Below are positions 1 through 6,259 of a stretch of 9,314 bases of DNA, piece by piece. The notes under the pieces were generated by a model that made no database searches, was not told the origin of the DNA, and was given only the letters and a program-made list of their open reading frames with translations. Position numbers and translations under genes: made by a program. The stretch's first letter is position 1. Each line of letters opens with the position of its first letter. Source of the stretch: Chloroflexi bacterium 13_1_40CM_68_21 (GTDB taxonomy: Bacteria; Chloroflexota; Limnocylindria; P2-11E); NCBI GenBank assembly GCA_001917735.1, contig MNEO01000023.1, positions 1-9,314 on the forward strand. The letters are read 5' to 3'.

Positions 1-1355
1 TTGTCGAAGGCGACGACGTCGATCGCGCGCGCGGCCTCGAGCGCATCTGCGCTCTTGATGAGGATCCCGCGCGACGCGCCGCGGCCCGTGCCGACGATGA
101 TCGCCGTCGGCGTCGCGAGCCCGAGGGCGCAGGGGCACGCGATGATGAGCACAGCGACGAACGCCGTGAGCGCATACCCAAGCGATGGCTGCGGGCCGAA
201 CACGAGCCACGCGGCGGCGCTGGCGAACGCGATCACGAACACGATCGGGACGAAGACCGACGCGATCCGGTCGACAAGGCGCTGGATCGGCGCCTTCGAG
301 CCCTGTGCCTCCTCGACGAGCCGCACGATCTGCGCGAGGAGCGTGTCCGCGCCCACCTTGGTCACGCGGAGGCGGAACGTGCCGCTGCGATTCAGCGTTC
401 CGCCGGTGACCTCGTCGCCCGCCTCTTTCTCGACCGGCATCGATTCGCCGGTGACCATCGATTCATCCACCGCGGATGAGCCCGCCAGCACGATCCCGTC
501 GGTGGCGACGATCTCTCCCGGCCGGACGATGACCACATCGCCAATGGCGAGGCGCTCGATCGGCACCTCCTCCTCGGCGCCGCCGGGACGCCGGACCCGC
601 GCGGTCTTCGCGCCGAGCGCCGCGAGCGCGCGCACCTCATCCGACGTCCGCGCACGGGCCCTCGCCTCGAGGTAGCGACCGACGAGGACCAGCGCCACGA
701 TCGTGGTCGAGGTGTCGTAGTAGAGGAACCGGTCCGGCTCCAGGCCAAGCGCGAAGAAGGCTTGCGGGAAGAACGTCGCGACGACCGAGACCGCGTATGC
801 GGCCGTGGTCCCGACGACGATCAACGTGTTCATATCGGTACGGCCGTGCCGCGCGGCCGAGGTCGCGCCGCGATAGAAGGGAAGCGCGGACCAGAGCTGC
901 ACCGGCGTCGCGAGGAGGAACAGGACATATCCTCGCCACTCGAGTTGGGCGAGCTGCGGGAACGCGAGATCGGCCATCGAGAGGAGCAGCGCCGGGACGG
1001 CAAGCGCGGCCGCGACCACCAGGCGTCGCCGAAGCGTCGTGAGGTACGCCGCGCGGACGGCTCGCTCGCGCTCCTCCATGACCGCTCGCTCGGCGCGATC
1101 GGCCGATAGCACGAGCGCCCCGTATCCGGCGCGCTCGATCGCGCGCACCAGCGATGAGTCAGGGGCGCGCGCCGGGTCGAGCTCCACACGCGCGCGCTCG
1201 GTCGCGAGATTCACGTCGGCGGCGCGCACGCCGGCCACCCCGCGCAGAGCATCTTCCACGCTCGCGACGCACGACGCGCACGTCATCCCGGTGACGACGA
1301 GCTCGCGCCGCTCGACGCTCTCTTCGGTTTTCGCTGGCTTGGTCGCGATGGCCAT
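1..1355 (-). CDS. copA: Copper-translocating P1B-type ATPase (CopA-like), C-terminus beyond window
   Basis: Inner-membrane pump that uses ATP to export Cu(I) from the cytoplasm. Translating the minus strand from ATG at 1355 gives 451 codons before the window ends. One N-terminal heavy-metal-associated domain carries GMTCASC (residues 23-29). Membrane helices follow (about 112-132, 142-160, 176-196, 210-228), then the actuator domain with the TGE loop (302-304) and a helix at about 368-388. The ion-binding helix has the Cu-type CPC motif inside ACPCALGLATPTA (407-409). The window ends exactly at the catalytic Asp: AFD reaches residue 451 and the next two bases, AA, fit the DKTGT motif. The nucleotide-binding half lies outside, so the truncation is only the window edge. 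A GAGGG stretch lies 5 nt before ATG. The gene diverges from the lipoprotein gene at 1435. CPC together with GMTCxxC favours Cu(I) over Cd/Zn/Pb, although silver transport is possible. Confidence 0.95.
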   Translation of the reverse strand, partial: MAIATKPAKTEESVERRELVVTGMTCASCVASVEDALRGVAGVRAADVNLATERARVELDPARAPDSSLVRAIERAGYGALVLSADRAERAVMEERERAVRAAYLTTLRRRLVVAAALAVPALLLSMADLAFPQLAQLEWRGYVLFLLATPVQLWSALPFYRGATSAARHGRTDMNTLIVVGTTAAYAVSVVATFFPQAFFALGLEPDRFLYYDTSTTIVALVLVGRYLEARARARTSDEVRALAALGAKTARVRRPGGAEEEVPIERLAIGDVVIVRPGEIVATDGIVLAGSSAVDESMVTGESMPVEKEAGDEVTGGTLNRSGTFRLRVTKVGADTLLAQIVRLVEEAQGSKAPIQRLVDRIASVFVPIVFVIAFASAAAWLVFGPQPSLGYALTAFVAVLIIACPCALGLATPTAIIVGTGRGASRGILIKSADALEAARAIDVVAFD

Positions 1356-1367
1356 TCCCGCCCTCTC

Positions 1368-1394
1368 TGACCCCCTCCCCCAGGGGGTGGGTCA
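1368..1394. promoter_or_regulatory. Candidate CsoR-type copper operator upstream of copA
   Basis: A G/C-tract imperfect palindrome in the copA/lipoprotein spacer. The outer arms are TGACCC (1368-1373) and GGGTCA (1389-1394). An offset inner pair is ACCCCCT (1370-1376) and AGGGGGT (1382-1388) around a CCCCC core. This matches the general form of CsoR operators, a C-tract, a short centre and a G-tract, as known from Mycobacterium and Streptomyces. CsoR represses copA until Cu(I) binds. The site lies 12-39 bp upstream of the copA ATG and 40 bp upstream of the lipoprotein ATG, so it could affect either. No csoR gene is in the window, so the assignment is by resemblance and context. Confidence 0.55.
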
Positions 1395-1399
1395 TCTCA

Positions 1400-1405
1400 A
1401 GTCTA
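1400..1405 (-). promoter_or_regulatory. Possible -10 hexamer for copA
   Basis: The minus strand reads TAGACT here, 44 nt before the copA ATG. A transcript starting about 7 nt downstream would begin inside the palindrome at 1368-1394, which would suit repression at the initiation region. No convincing -35 element is visible 16-18 bp upstream. Confidence 0.25.
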
Positions 1406-1421
1406 CGTCCGCCGAACCCAC

Positions 1422-1427
1422 TACCTT
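1422..1427 (+). promoter_or_regulatory. Extended-spacing -10 hexamer for a leaderless lipoprotein transcript
   Basis: TACCTT fits the TAnnnT consensus and ends 7 nt before ATG at 1435. Transcription would therefore start at or next to the start codon. No Shine-Dalgarno sequence precedes the ATG, which supports a leaderless mRNA. An in-frame TTG at 1426 overlaps this hexamer and is a less likely start. Confidence 0.4.
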
Positions 1428-1434
1428 GGTCGGG

Positions 1435-2013
1435 ATGCGCGTTCTGGTGTTCCTGGCGATCCTTTCGCTCGCGGCCTGCGGCTCGGCGGGATCGCGCGTC
1501 TCAGCGGCGCCGTCGACGCCCGCGGCCACGCCGAGCGAGACTGCACCTGTGCGAGCGAGCGGTCCAGGCGGAGCGCCGATCGCCTCGATGAGCGTGACCG
1601 GCGCGCACGCCTACGTCCGCGCGCAGGTCACCCAGAGCGCCCCGGTGCTGCTCCCGGAGATCGCGACCCTCCCGGCTGGAGTGAGAGCTGACGTCATTGC
1701 CCGTCCCGACGCATTCTCGATCACGTACTCGGACGAGCGCGGCGTTCGCATTTTCCTCGGACTCGTCGCCCTGAACCCCGGTCCGACGGATTCCGGCGCA
1801 CAGCGCACGCTCACCTTCCGCGGCGACCCAATGGCCCACGCGCACTTCGACGACGACGCACACCACTTCGTCATCTGGCGCGAGCCGGCGACGAAGGTCG
1901 CGCCTTCGAGTAACGACTACGACGTGCGCACGGGCACACTCCCCTACGTCCTCGCATCGGACGGGATCGACGACGCCGCGTTCTGGAAGATCGCGAACAG
2001 CCTGCGACCCTAG
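1435..2013 (+). CDS. Small secreted lipoprotein of unknown function
   Basis: A 192-residue protein with a short type II signal peptide. The n-region is MR, the hydrophobic stretch is residues 3-13, and the lipobox LAAC places the lipidated Cys at 15. An Ala/Ser/Pro/Thr-rich linker (about 16-50) leads to a compact domain (about 52-190). That domain contains a His/Asp-rich patch, MAHAHFDDDAHHF (133-145), and a C-terminal stretch (YVLASDGIDDAAFWKIANSLRP) resembling the end of DUF4367-like domains. The family is not firmly recognised. It should be anchored on the outer face of the cytoplasmic membrane. It is divergent from copA across 79 bp, so shared copper regulation is possible but unproven; the His cluster could bind metal. 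The ATG at 1435 is chosen because the lipobox follows at the normal distance and a -10 hexamer sits 7 nt upstream. Its last 4 bases overlap the end of the convergent zinc-ribbon gene. Confidence 0.8.
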   Translation: MRVLVFLAILSLAACGSAGSRVSAAPSTPAATPSETAPVRASGPGGAPIASMSVTGAHAYVRAQVTQSAPVLLPEIATLPAGVRADVIARPDAFSITYSDERGVRIFLGLVALNPGPTDSGAQRTLTFRGDPMAHAHFDDDAHHFVIWREPATKVAPSSNDYDVRTGTLPYVLASDGIDDAAFWKIANSLRP

Positions 2014-2240
2014 AGGACGGCCCCGCAGGAGGGGCAGCGCCCTGCGCGCTCGGATCCAGACGCGCCGCAGCCGCGGCACATGAGGACGCCGGTCGCGTCG
2101 GTCTGGGTCTGCCGGTGCGTCTCGGTATAGAACGCGGCGTCCCAGCGGCGGCCGAGGCGCACGTCGTCGCGCGCGCGGCCCGCGAACATCCCGAACGCGG
2201 CGACGCCGACGACGATCAGAACGAACCAGAAGAGATCCAC
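2010..2240 (-). CDS. Small membrane-anchored zinc-ribbon protein
   Basis: A 76-residue protein with one N-terminal transmembrane helix (about 3-20), a charged linker (21-53) and a C-terminal zinc ribbon. Two CxxC knuckles, C55-x2-C58 and C69-x2-C72, are separated by ten residues and would bind one Zn. The positively charged segment after the helix (GRARDDVRLGRR) suggests that the ribbon faces the cytoplasm. The GTG start overlaps the upstream RDD stop by one base (TAGTG), and a GGAGA ribosome-binding site lies 6 nt upstream (2247-2251), so it is co-transcribed and probably translationally coupled with RDD. Function is unknown. It may be an adaptor in the RDD/SpoIIM/MoxR membrane system, since zinc ribbons of this type usually mediate protein contacts. 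The stop codon lies within the end of the convergent lipoprotein gene. Confidence 0.8.
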   Translation of the reverse strand: MDLFWFVLIVVGVAAFGMFAGRARDDVRLGRRWDAAFYTETHRQTQTDATGVLMCRGCGASGSERAGRCPSCGAVL

Positions 2241-2977
2241 TAATTGTCTCCGCGCAGCGAGCGCGCGACGGTGCGGATGAGCTCCACATCGTCGAGGATC
2301 TCGAGCTGCGGAACAAGCGGGCGCAGGCGTGCCGCGATGTCGCGAGCCACGGCGACGCGTGCCGCCGGCGTCAGCTTCTTCTCGCGCAGCATGAACTCAC
2401 GGACCAGCCGCTGCGCCTCGCCGGAAAGGACACGGACCGTCGCCGCGGGCGCGCTGCTCGGACCGGTCTGCGTTCGGAGCGCGGACCAGCTGCGCCGAGG
2501 GCGCGGCGCGCGCACCACGAACGTGCCGGCGGCGAGGTCGCCGAGCCGCTGATAGCGCGGCGACACGATGATCGCGATGAGGCCGAGCCCGTACAGGACG
2601 GGCAGGAAGTCGACCGTCCGCACGATGTTGCGCACGAGGACCGCGACGAACGGCGCGGGCTCGCCGTTCTCCGTGATCACGCGCAGGCCGAAGACGCGCT
2701 TGCCCAGCGTCTGTCCGTTCCACAGCCACTCCAGAAGGATGAAGTAGAGCCAGGCGACGAGCAGCTCGGCGAGCGCCACCCATCCCTGGACCGATAGCAG
2801 GACCGGGTTCCCGACCGAGAGCTGCTCGTAGCTCCAGCCGATCGCGAAGACCACGACGGACGCGACGAGGAAATCGAGGATCGCGGCGAAGCCCCGGTTG
2901 CCCGCGCCAGCGAGCTGATACCGAAGCACAACGTGGTCCGGCGTTTCGATCTCGAGCCGACCGGCCGTGATCGCCAT
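2240..2977 (-). CDS. RDD family membrane protein
   Basis: A 245-residue multipass protein. The RDD domain covers about 20-155. The first helix holds NRGFAAILD, with R28 and D35. A second helical region is at about 63-86. The family signature GQTLGKRVFGLRV is at 88-100. The second Arg/Asp element RNIVRTVD (117-124) precedes a helix at about 122-139, followed by QRLGDLAAGTFVV. A soluble tail (about 157-245) contains LVREFMLREKKLTPAAR, typical of RDD proteins next to SpoIIM, and ends with ELIRTVAR (232-239). The same peptide occurs in the DUF4350 tail of this locus. ATG 2977 is preferred to an upstream in-frame start near 3094, because the extra residues are Arg-rich, overlap spoIIM antisense and lack family character. 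A TAnnnT hexamer also sits 6 nt before 2977. RDD proteins are proposed transporters or channels; the substrate here is unknown. Confidence 0.9.
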   Translation of the reverse strand: MAITAGRLEIETPDHVVLRYQLAGAGNRGFAAILDFLVASVVVFAIGWSYEQLSVGNPVLLSVQGWVALAELLVAWLYFILLEWLWNGQTLGKRVFGLRVITENGEPAPFVAVLVRNIVRTVDFLPVLYGLGLIAIIVSPRYQRLGDLAAGTFVVRAPRPRRSWSALRTQTGPSSAPAATVRVLSGEAQRLVREFMLREKKLTPAARVAVARDIAARLRPLVPQLEILDDVELIRTVARSLRGDN

Positions 2978-2983
2978 CGACGC

Positions 2984-2989
2984 ATGGTA
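2984..2989 (-). promoter_or_regulatory. -10 hexamer for a leaderless RDD transcript
   Basis: The minus strand reads TACCAT (TAnnnT), ending 6 nt before the RDD ATG at 2977, with no Shine-Dalgarno sequence between. It shares bases 2988-2989 with the opposing hexamer for spoIIM, so polymerase could probably not occupy both at once. Confidence 0.4.
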
Positions 2990-2993
2990 CGTT
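2988..2993 (+). promoter_or_regulatory. -10 hexamer for a leaderless spoIIM transcript
   Basis: TACGTT (TAnnnT) ends exactly 7 nt before the ATG at 3001. This is the same spacing as at the lipoprotein gene. No Shine-Dalgarno sequence is present. The whole divergent spacer is only 23 bp, so any conventional leader would have to start inside the opposite gene. Confidence 0.42.
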
Positions 2994-3000
2994 GCGACCC

Positions 3001-4008
3001 ATGCCGCGTATCGCAGCACCAGCCTCCATCGACCGCTTCGTCGAGGATCATCTCGGTCGCTGGTCGCGCCTCGCGGACCTGGTCGCGCGCGCAAGCGGGC
3101 GCGTGAGCCGTCTCGACGCGGCCGAGGTGCTCGAGCTCGGCGTCCTCTATCGCGCGGCGACGAGCGATCTTGCGATCGCGCAGCGCGACTTCGCGGCCGA
3201 CGTCGTCACGACGGAGCTCAACGATCTCGTGGCCGCCGCGCACGCGCTCGTGTACAGCGAAGCGCCCACGAGCGGCAAGCGACTGCGGCGCTTCGTCGTC
3301 GAGGAGGTACCCGCGACGGTCCGCGCCAACATGCGATTCGTGATCGCGTCCGCGGTCCTGCTATTCGGTCCGGCGCTCGTGACATTCGTCGCCGGTCTCC
3401 TGTCGCCGGACCTCGCGATGGGAGCGCTGCCGGCTCCGATCCGGGATCAGCTGGTCGCGCGACGCCCGGGCACCGAGATCCCAGAGAACCTCCGCCTCAA
3501 CGAGAGCCCGGTCATCATCGTGAACAACGTCCGCATCGCGGTCGTGGCGGCGGCCGGCGGGCTGACCGCCGGGCTGCTCACGGCGTACGTCCTCGTCGCG
3601 AATGGCGCGATCCTCGGCACGATCTTCGCCGTGCTCGAGCTCCGCAGCGTCTCCTGGGCGCTCCTCACGTTCGTCGCCGCACACGGCGTCCTCGAGCTGT
3701 CCGCGATCGTGCTATCAGGCGCCGCGGGTCTGCGCTTCGCGTGGGCGATCCTTCAGCCCGGCGAACGCTCGCGCGGCGTCGCGCTCCGTCTCGCGGGAAT
3801 ACAGGTCATGCGCATCGTGCTGCTGGTCGCCGTCACGCTCGGCGTCGCGGGGCTCATCGAGGCCTTCGTGTCCCCGACGACGCTCCTGCCGGCGGTCAAG
3901 GCCGCGGTCGGGATCGGGACGGGGTTGCTGCTCTGGGGGTACGTCGCGCTCAGCGGCCGGCAGCTACGCCCGGCGCCTCAGAGGAAGCGCTTCTTCAGCT
4001 CGAGGTAG
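3001..4008 (+). CDS. SpoIIM/DUF95 family membrane protein (stage II sporulation protein M-like)
   Basis: A 335-residue protein. A soluble helical N-terminus (1-105) contains the FVEDHLGRWSRL and LYRAATSDLAIAQ elements typical of SpoIIM proteins linked to RDD genes. The membrane-embedded SpoIIM domain follows (about 112-320), with helices near 113-134, 177-200, 204-226, 227-247, 268-290 and 298-317. Family signatures are NNVRIA (175-180), the G-rich segment GGLTAGLLTAYVLVANGAILG, AHGVLELSAIVLSGAAGL (228-244) and the LxPGERSRG loop. In Bacillus SpoIIM acts with SpoIIP and SpoIID in engulfment, but this longer form is widespread in non-sporulating bacteria beside MoxR/DUF58 genes, so sporulation should not be inferred. 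ATG 3001 is preferred to in-frame TTG 2992, which falls inside the presumed -10 hexamer. Its last 31 bases overlap DUF58 on the other strand. Confidence 0.92.
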   Translation: MPRIAAPASIDRFVEDHLGRWSRLADLVARASGRVSRLDAAEVLELGVLYRAATSDLAIAQRDFAADVVTTELNDLVAAAHALVYSEAPTSGKRLRRFVVEEVPATVRANMRFVIASAVLLFGPALVTFVAGLLSPDLAMGALPAPIRDQLVARRPGTEIPENLRLNESPVIIVNNVRIAVVAAAGGLTAGLLTAYVLVANGAILGTIFAVLELRSVSWALLTFVAAHGVLELSAIVLSGAAGLRFAWAILQPGERSRGVALRLAGIQVMRIVLLVAVTLGVAGLIEAFVSPTTLLPAVKAAVGIGTGLLLWGYVALSGRQLRPAPQRKRFFSSR

Positions 4009-5321
4009 CGCTGGATCGTCGCGACCGTGAGACGATCGGACGCGACGTCGATCGTGTGGACACCGCGACGTCGTAAGGTCCTCATCGCTTTCGCTCGGGC
4101 GTCCCGGACCTCCTGTGCGACGACGCGCTCGTAGAGCGCGACGCTCGAGTCCGGCTTGCGCGTGGAGACCTCGGCGAGCTGCGGATCCGCAAGAAGGCAG
4201 CAGAGCACGAGGTTGTTCCCGGCCAAGCGAGTGACCGCCGCGACGAGGCCGCGCGACGCCTCTTCGTCCACAAGGTCCGTGAACAGGACGACGAGCGCGC
4301 GGCGCGCCGCGCGGGCACGGAGGAATTCAAACGCGGCCCGATAGTCGGGCTCGGTGGTCGTGACCTCGATGCGCCGGAGCTCCTCGGTCATCCGCAGGAA
4401 ATGGCCGCGGCCGCGTCGTGCCGGAAGATACGTGCGCACGTCGTCGGCGAATCCGAGAAGGCCGACCTCATCCCCTTTTCCGATCGCGACGTAGGCGAGC
4501 ATGAGCGCGGTGTTCACGGCGTGGTCGAGCTTGGTGAGCTCGCCGAGCGTGCTCGACATCATTCGTCCCGCGTCGAGCAGGATCAGCAGGCGCTGCTGCC
4601 GCTCCGTCTCGTACTCGACGCTGATCGGTCGTCCGCGTCGCGCGGTCGCGGTCCACGAGATCGATCGCGGATCGTCGTCGGGCTCGTACTCGCGCAACCG
4701 CGCGAAGAGGCTGCCCTCCCCGGGGACGCGCGCACGGCGCTGACCCGCGTCGTACGCGAGCCCCCGGCGCAGCGAGATCTCGTAGCGGCGGACCTCGCGC
4801 AGGTCGGGGTAGACCTTGACCGTCGCGGCGCACCCGATGCGGCTCTGCCGATCCACGAGACCGAGGGGCCCGCGCTGGCGCGTGTGCACGTCGCCGAACG
4901 CGAACGTCCCGCGGTACCGCGGCCGAATCACGTACTCCACGTTCGCGGTCCCGGCAGCCGGCGCGATCATGCCGACCGTGCGGCGATCGACATTGAAGGC
5001 GGCCGGTGGATCGTCGCGCACCGTGACCGCGAGCGCGCGGTCGATCGGGTTACGCACGGCGATGCCGACGCGCTGCGGCGCCGCGATCGAGAGCTGCACG
5101 GCGACCGAGCGCGCGACCTCCTGCGACGAGAGGTGAGGCGTGGCCCGCGCATCGACGATCGCGAGGACGAGCGCGATCACGCAGATCGCGAGCGCGGCCC
5201 ACGCGATCGGCGCGTAGAGCGTCGCGAGCGCCAGCGGGATGGCGCTCGCTCCCACCAGGACCGCGAGCCGCGGCAGGGGCACGAAGGGGACCGCCGGGGG
5301 CCGCAGTCGCAGCCGGCGCAT
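3978..5321 (-). CDS. DUF58 family protein (vWA-like MoxR partner)
   Basis: A 447-residue protein. Two N-terminal membrane helices (about 18-36 and 39-56) are followed by a beta-rich region (about 70-170). Next comes the DUF58 hallmark GEGSLFARLREYEPDDDPR (201-219), continuing SISWTATARRGRPISVEYE, and then a von Willebrand factor A-like fold to about 440. The metal site is partial: LLDAGRMM gives D250-x-G252-x-M254 where canonical MIDAS has DxSxS. D349 in LFTDLVDEE is at the usual later acidic position. DUF58 proteins are encoded with MoxR ATPases and are thought to be their partner or client-recognition subunit at the membrane. The gene follows moxR with a TGATG junction (ATG 5321 shares a base with the stop), so it is translationally coupled. 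It is the last gene of the operon, and its 3' end overlaps convergent spoIIM by 31 nt. Confidence 0.93.
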   Translation of the reverse strand: MRRLRLRPPAVPFVPLPRLAVLVGASAIPLALATLYAPIAWAALAICVIALVLAIVDARATPHLSSQEVARSVAVQLSIAAPQRVGIAVRNPIDRALAVTVRDDPPAAFNVDRRTVGMIAPAAGTANVEYVIRPRYRGTFAFGDVHTRQRGPLGLVDRQSRIGCAATVKVYPDLREVRRYEISLRRGLAYDAGQRRARVPGEGSLFARLREYEPDDDPRSISWTATARRGRPISVEYETERQQRLLILLDAGRMMSSTLGELTKLDHAVNTALMLAYVAIGKGDEVGLLGFADDVRTYLPARRGRGHFLRMTEELRRIEVTTTEPDYRAAFEFLRARAARRALVVLFTDLVDEEASRGLVAAVTRLAGNNLVLCCLLADPQLAEVSTRKPDSSVALYERVVAQEVRDARAKAMRTLRRRGVHTIDVASDRLTVATIQRYLELKKRFL

Positions 5322-6259
5322 CAGCGCGGCACGTCGAGACGCGCGAGGACGCGGCGGAGGGCGGCATCGGCGTCGACTCCCTCGATCTCCGCCTCGGCTT
5401 TGAGGATCACACGGTGCCGCAGCGTCGGAGGGACGAACGTCTTGACGTCGTCCGGCGTGACGAAGTCTCGGCCCTCCACCGCGGCCGCCGCCTTCGCCGC
5501 GCGCAACAGGTGCACGCCGGCGCGCGGACTCGCGCCGAGGATGAGATCCGCCGAGCGGCGAGTCTCTTCGACGATCCGCACGATGTAGTCGACGACCGAG
5601 TCCTCGACCGTGACCTTCTCGATCTCGGCGCGCGCGCCCTCGAGCGCGCCATCGCCGATCTCCTGCAGCCGGGCGAGCTCGTCGACCGGGCGGCCCTTGT
5701 CGTGGAGCCGGAGGATCGACCGCTCCTCTCCCGTCTCGGGATAACGCACGACGGCCTTGAAGAGGAAGCGGTCGAGCTCGGCCTCGGGGAGCGGATATGT
5801 GCCCTCGTACTCGACCGGGTTCTGCGTCGCGAGCACGAGGAAGGGATCGGGAAGAGCGTGCGGTTCACCTTCGAGGGTGACCTGCCGCTCTTCCATAGCC
5901 TCGAGCAATGCGGCCTGGGTCTTAGCGGGGGCGCGATTGACCTCGTCGGCGAGGACGACGTTCGCGAAGACCGGCCCGAGACGCATGCGGAACGAGCTCG
6001 TGGCGATCTCAAAGATGCTCGTCCCGACGATGTCGCTCGGCATCAGGTCGGGCGTGAATTGGATGCGCTTGAAGGTCCCCCCGACGAGCCGCGCGACCGA
6101 ACGCGCAAGGAGCGTCTTCGCGGTACCGGGCACTCCCTCGATCAAGATGTGCCCGCCGAGCGCGAGCGCCATGAACGCGAGACGGATCGTTTCCTCCTGG
6201 CCGACGATCACGCGATGCAGCTCTGTGCTGAAGCGGGCCGCGGTGTCCTTTGCGTTCAC
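5321..6259 (-). CDS. MoxR family AAA+ ATPase
   Basis: A 312-residue cytoplasmic AAA+ ATPase of normal length for MoxR. Visible motifs in order are: VIVGQEETIRLAFMAL (17-32); Walker A GVPGTAKT (42-49); the DLMPSDIVG block (71-79); Walker B VVLADEVNRAP (101-111) with D105 and E106; KTQAALLEAMEERQVT; sensor 1 ATQNP with N147; GTYPLPEAELDRF (153-165) with the likely arginine finger R164; and sensor 2 GASPRAG (242-248, R246). All catalytic residues are intact. MoxR proteins are chaperone-like ATPases that mature or remodel partner complexes and act with vWA-domain proteins, here DUF58 directly downstream. The start is GTG 6259: AAGGAG (6265-6270) lies 5 nt upstream, and GTGA overlaps the DUF4350 stop by 4 nt. 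Confidence 0.96.
   Translation of the reverse strand: MNAKDTAARFSTELHRVIVGQEETIRLAFMALALGGHILIEGVPGTAKTLLARSVARLVGGTFKRIQFTPDLMPSDIVGTSIFEIATSSFRMRLGPVFANVVLADEVNRAPAKTQAALLEAMEERQVTLEGEPHALPDPFLVLATQNPVEYEGTYPLPEAELDRFLFKAVVRYPETGEERSILRLHDKGRPVDELARLQEIGDGALEGARAEIEKVTVEDSVVDYIVRIVEETRRSADLILGASPRAGVHLLRAAKAAAAVEGRDFVTPDDVKTFVPPTLRHRVILKAEAEIEGVDADAALRRVLARLDVPR

Noticed and set aside
1368..1394. Palindrome read as a rho-independent terminator
   Set aside because: It lies between two divergent 5' ends, where no transcript needs to end, and no T-run follows on either strand.
1039..1434. Upstream in-frame extension of the lipoprotein to position 1039
   Set aside because: It is antisense to copA and would bury the lipobox in the middle of the protein.
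1501..2316. Minus-strand open frame of about 271 codons over the lipoprotein and zinc-ribbon genes
   Set aside because: Arg-rich and without domain character; the lipobox protein and the CxxC protein explain this DNA better.
2978..3094. 39-residue N-terminal extension of RDD
   Set aside because: Arg-rich, overlaps the 5' end of spoIIM antisense, and would place the promoter-like hexamer inside the gene; ATG 2977 fits the family start.
4401..5588. Long plus-strand open frame (about 395 codons) opposite DUF58
   Set aside because: It is antisense to a well-supported DUF58 gene. Its product is Arg/Asp/Glu-rich with no hydrophobic pattern or motif, as expected of a shadow frame in GC-rich DNA.
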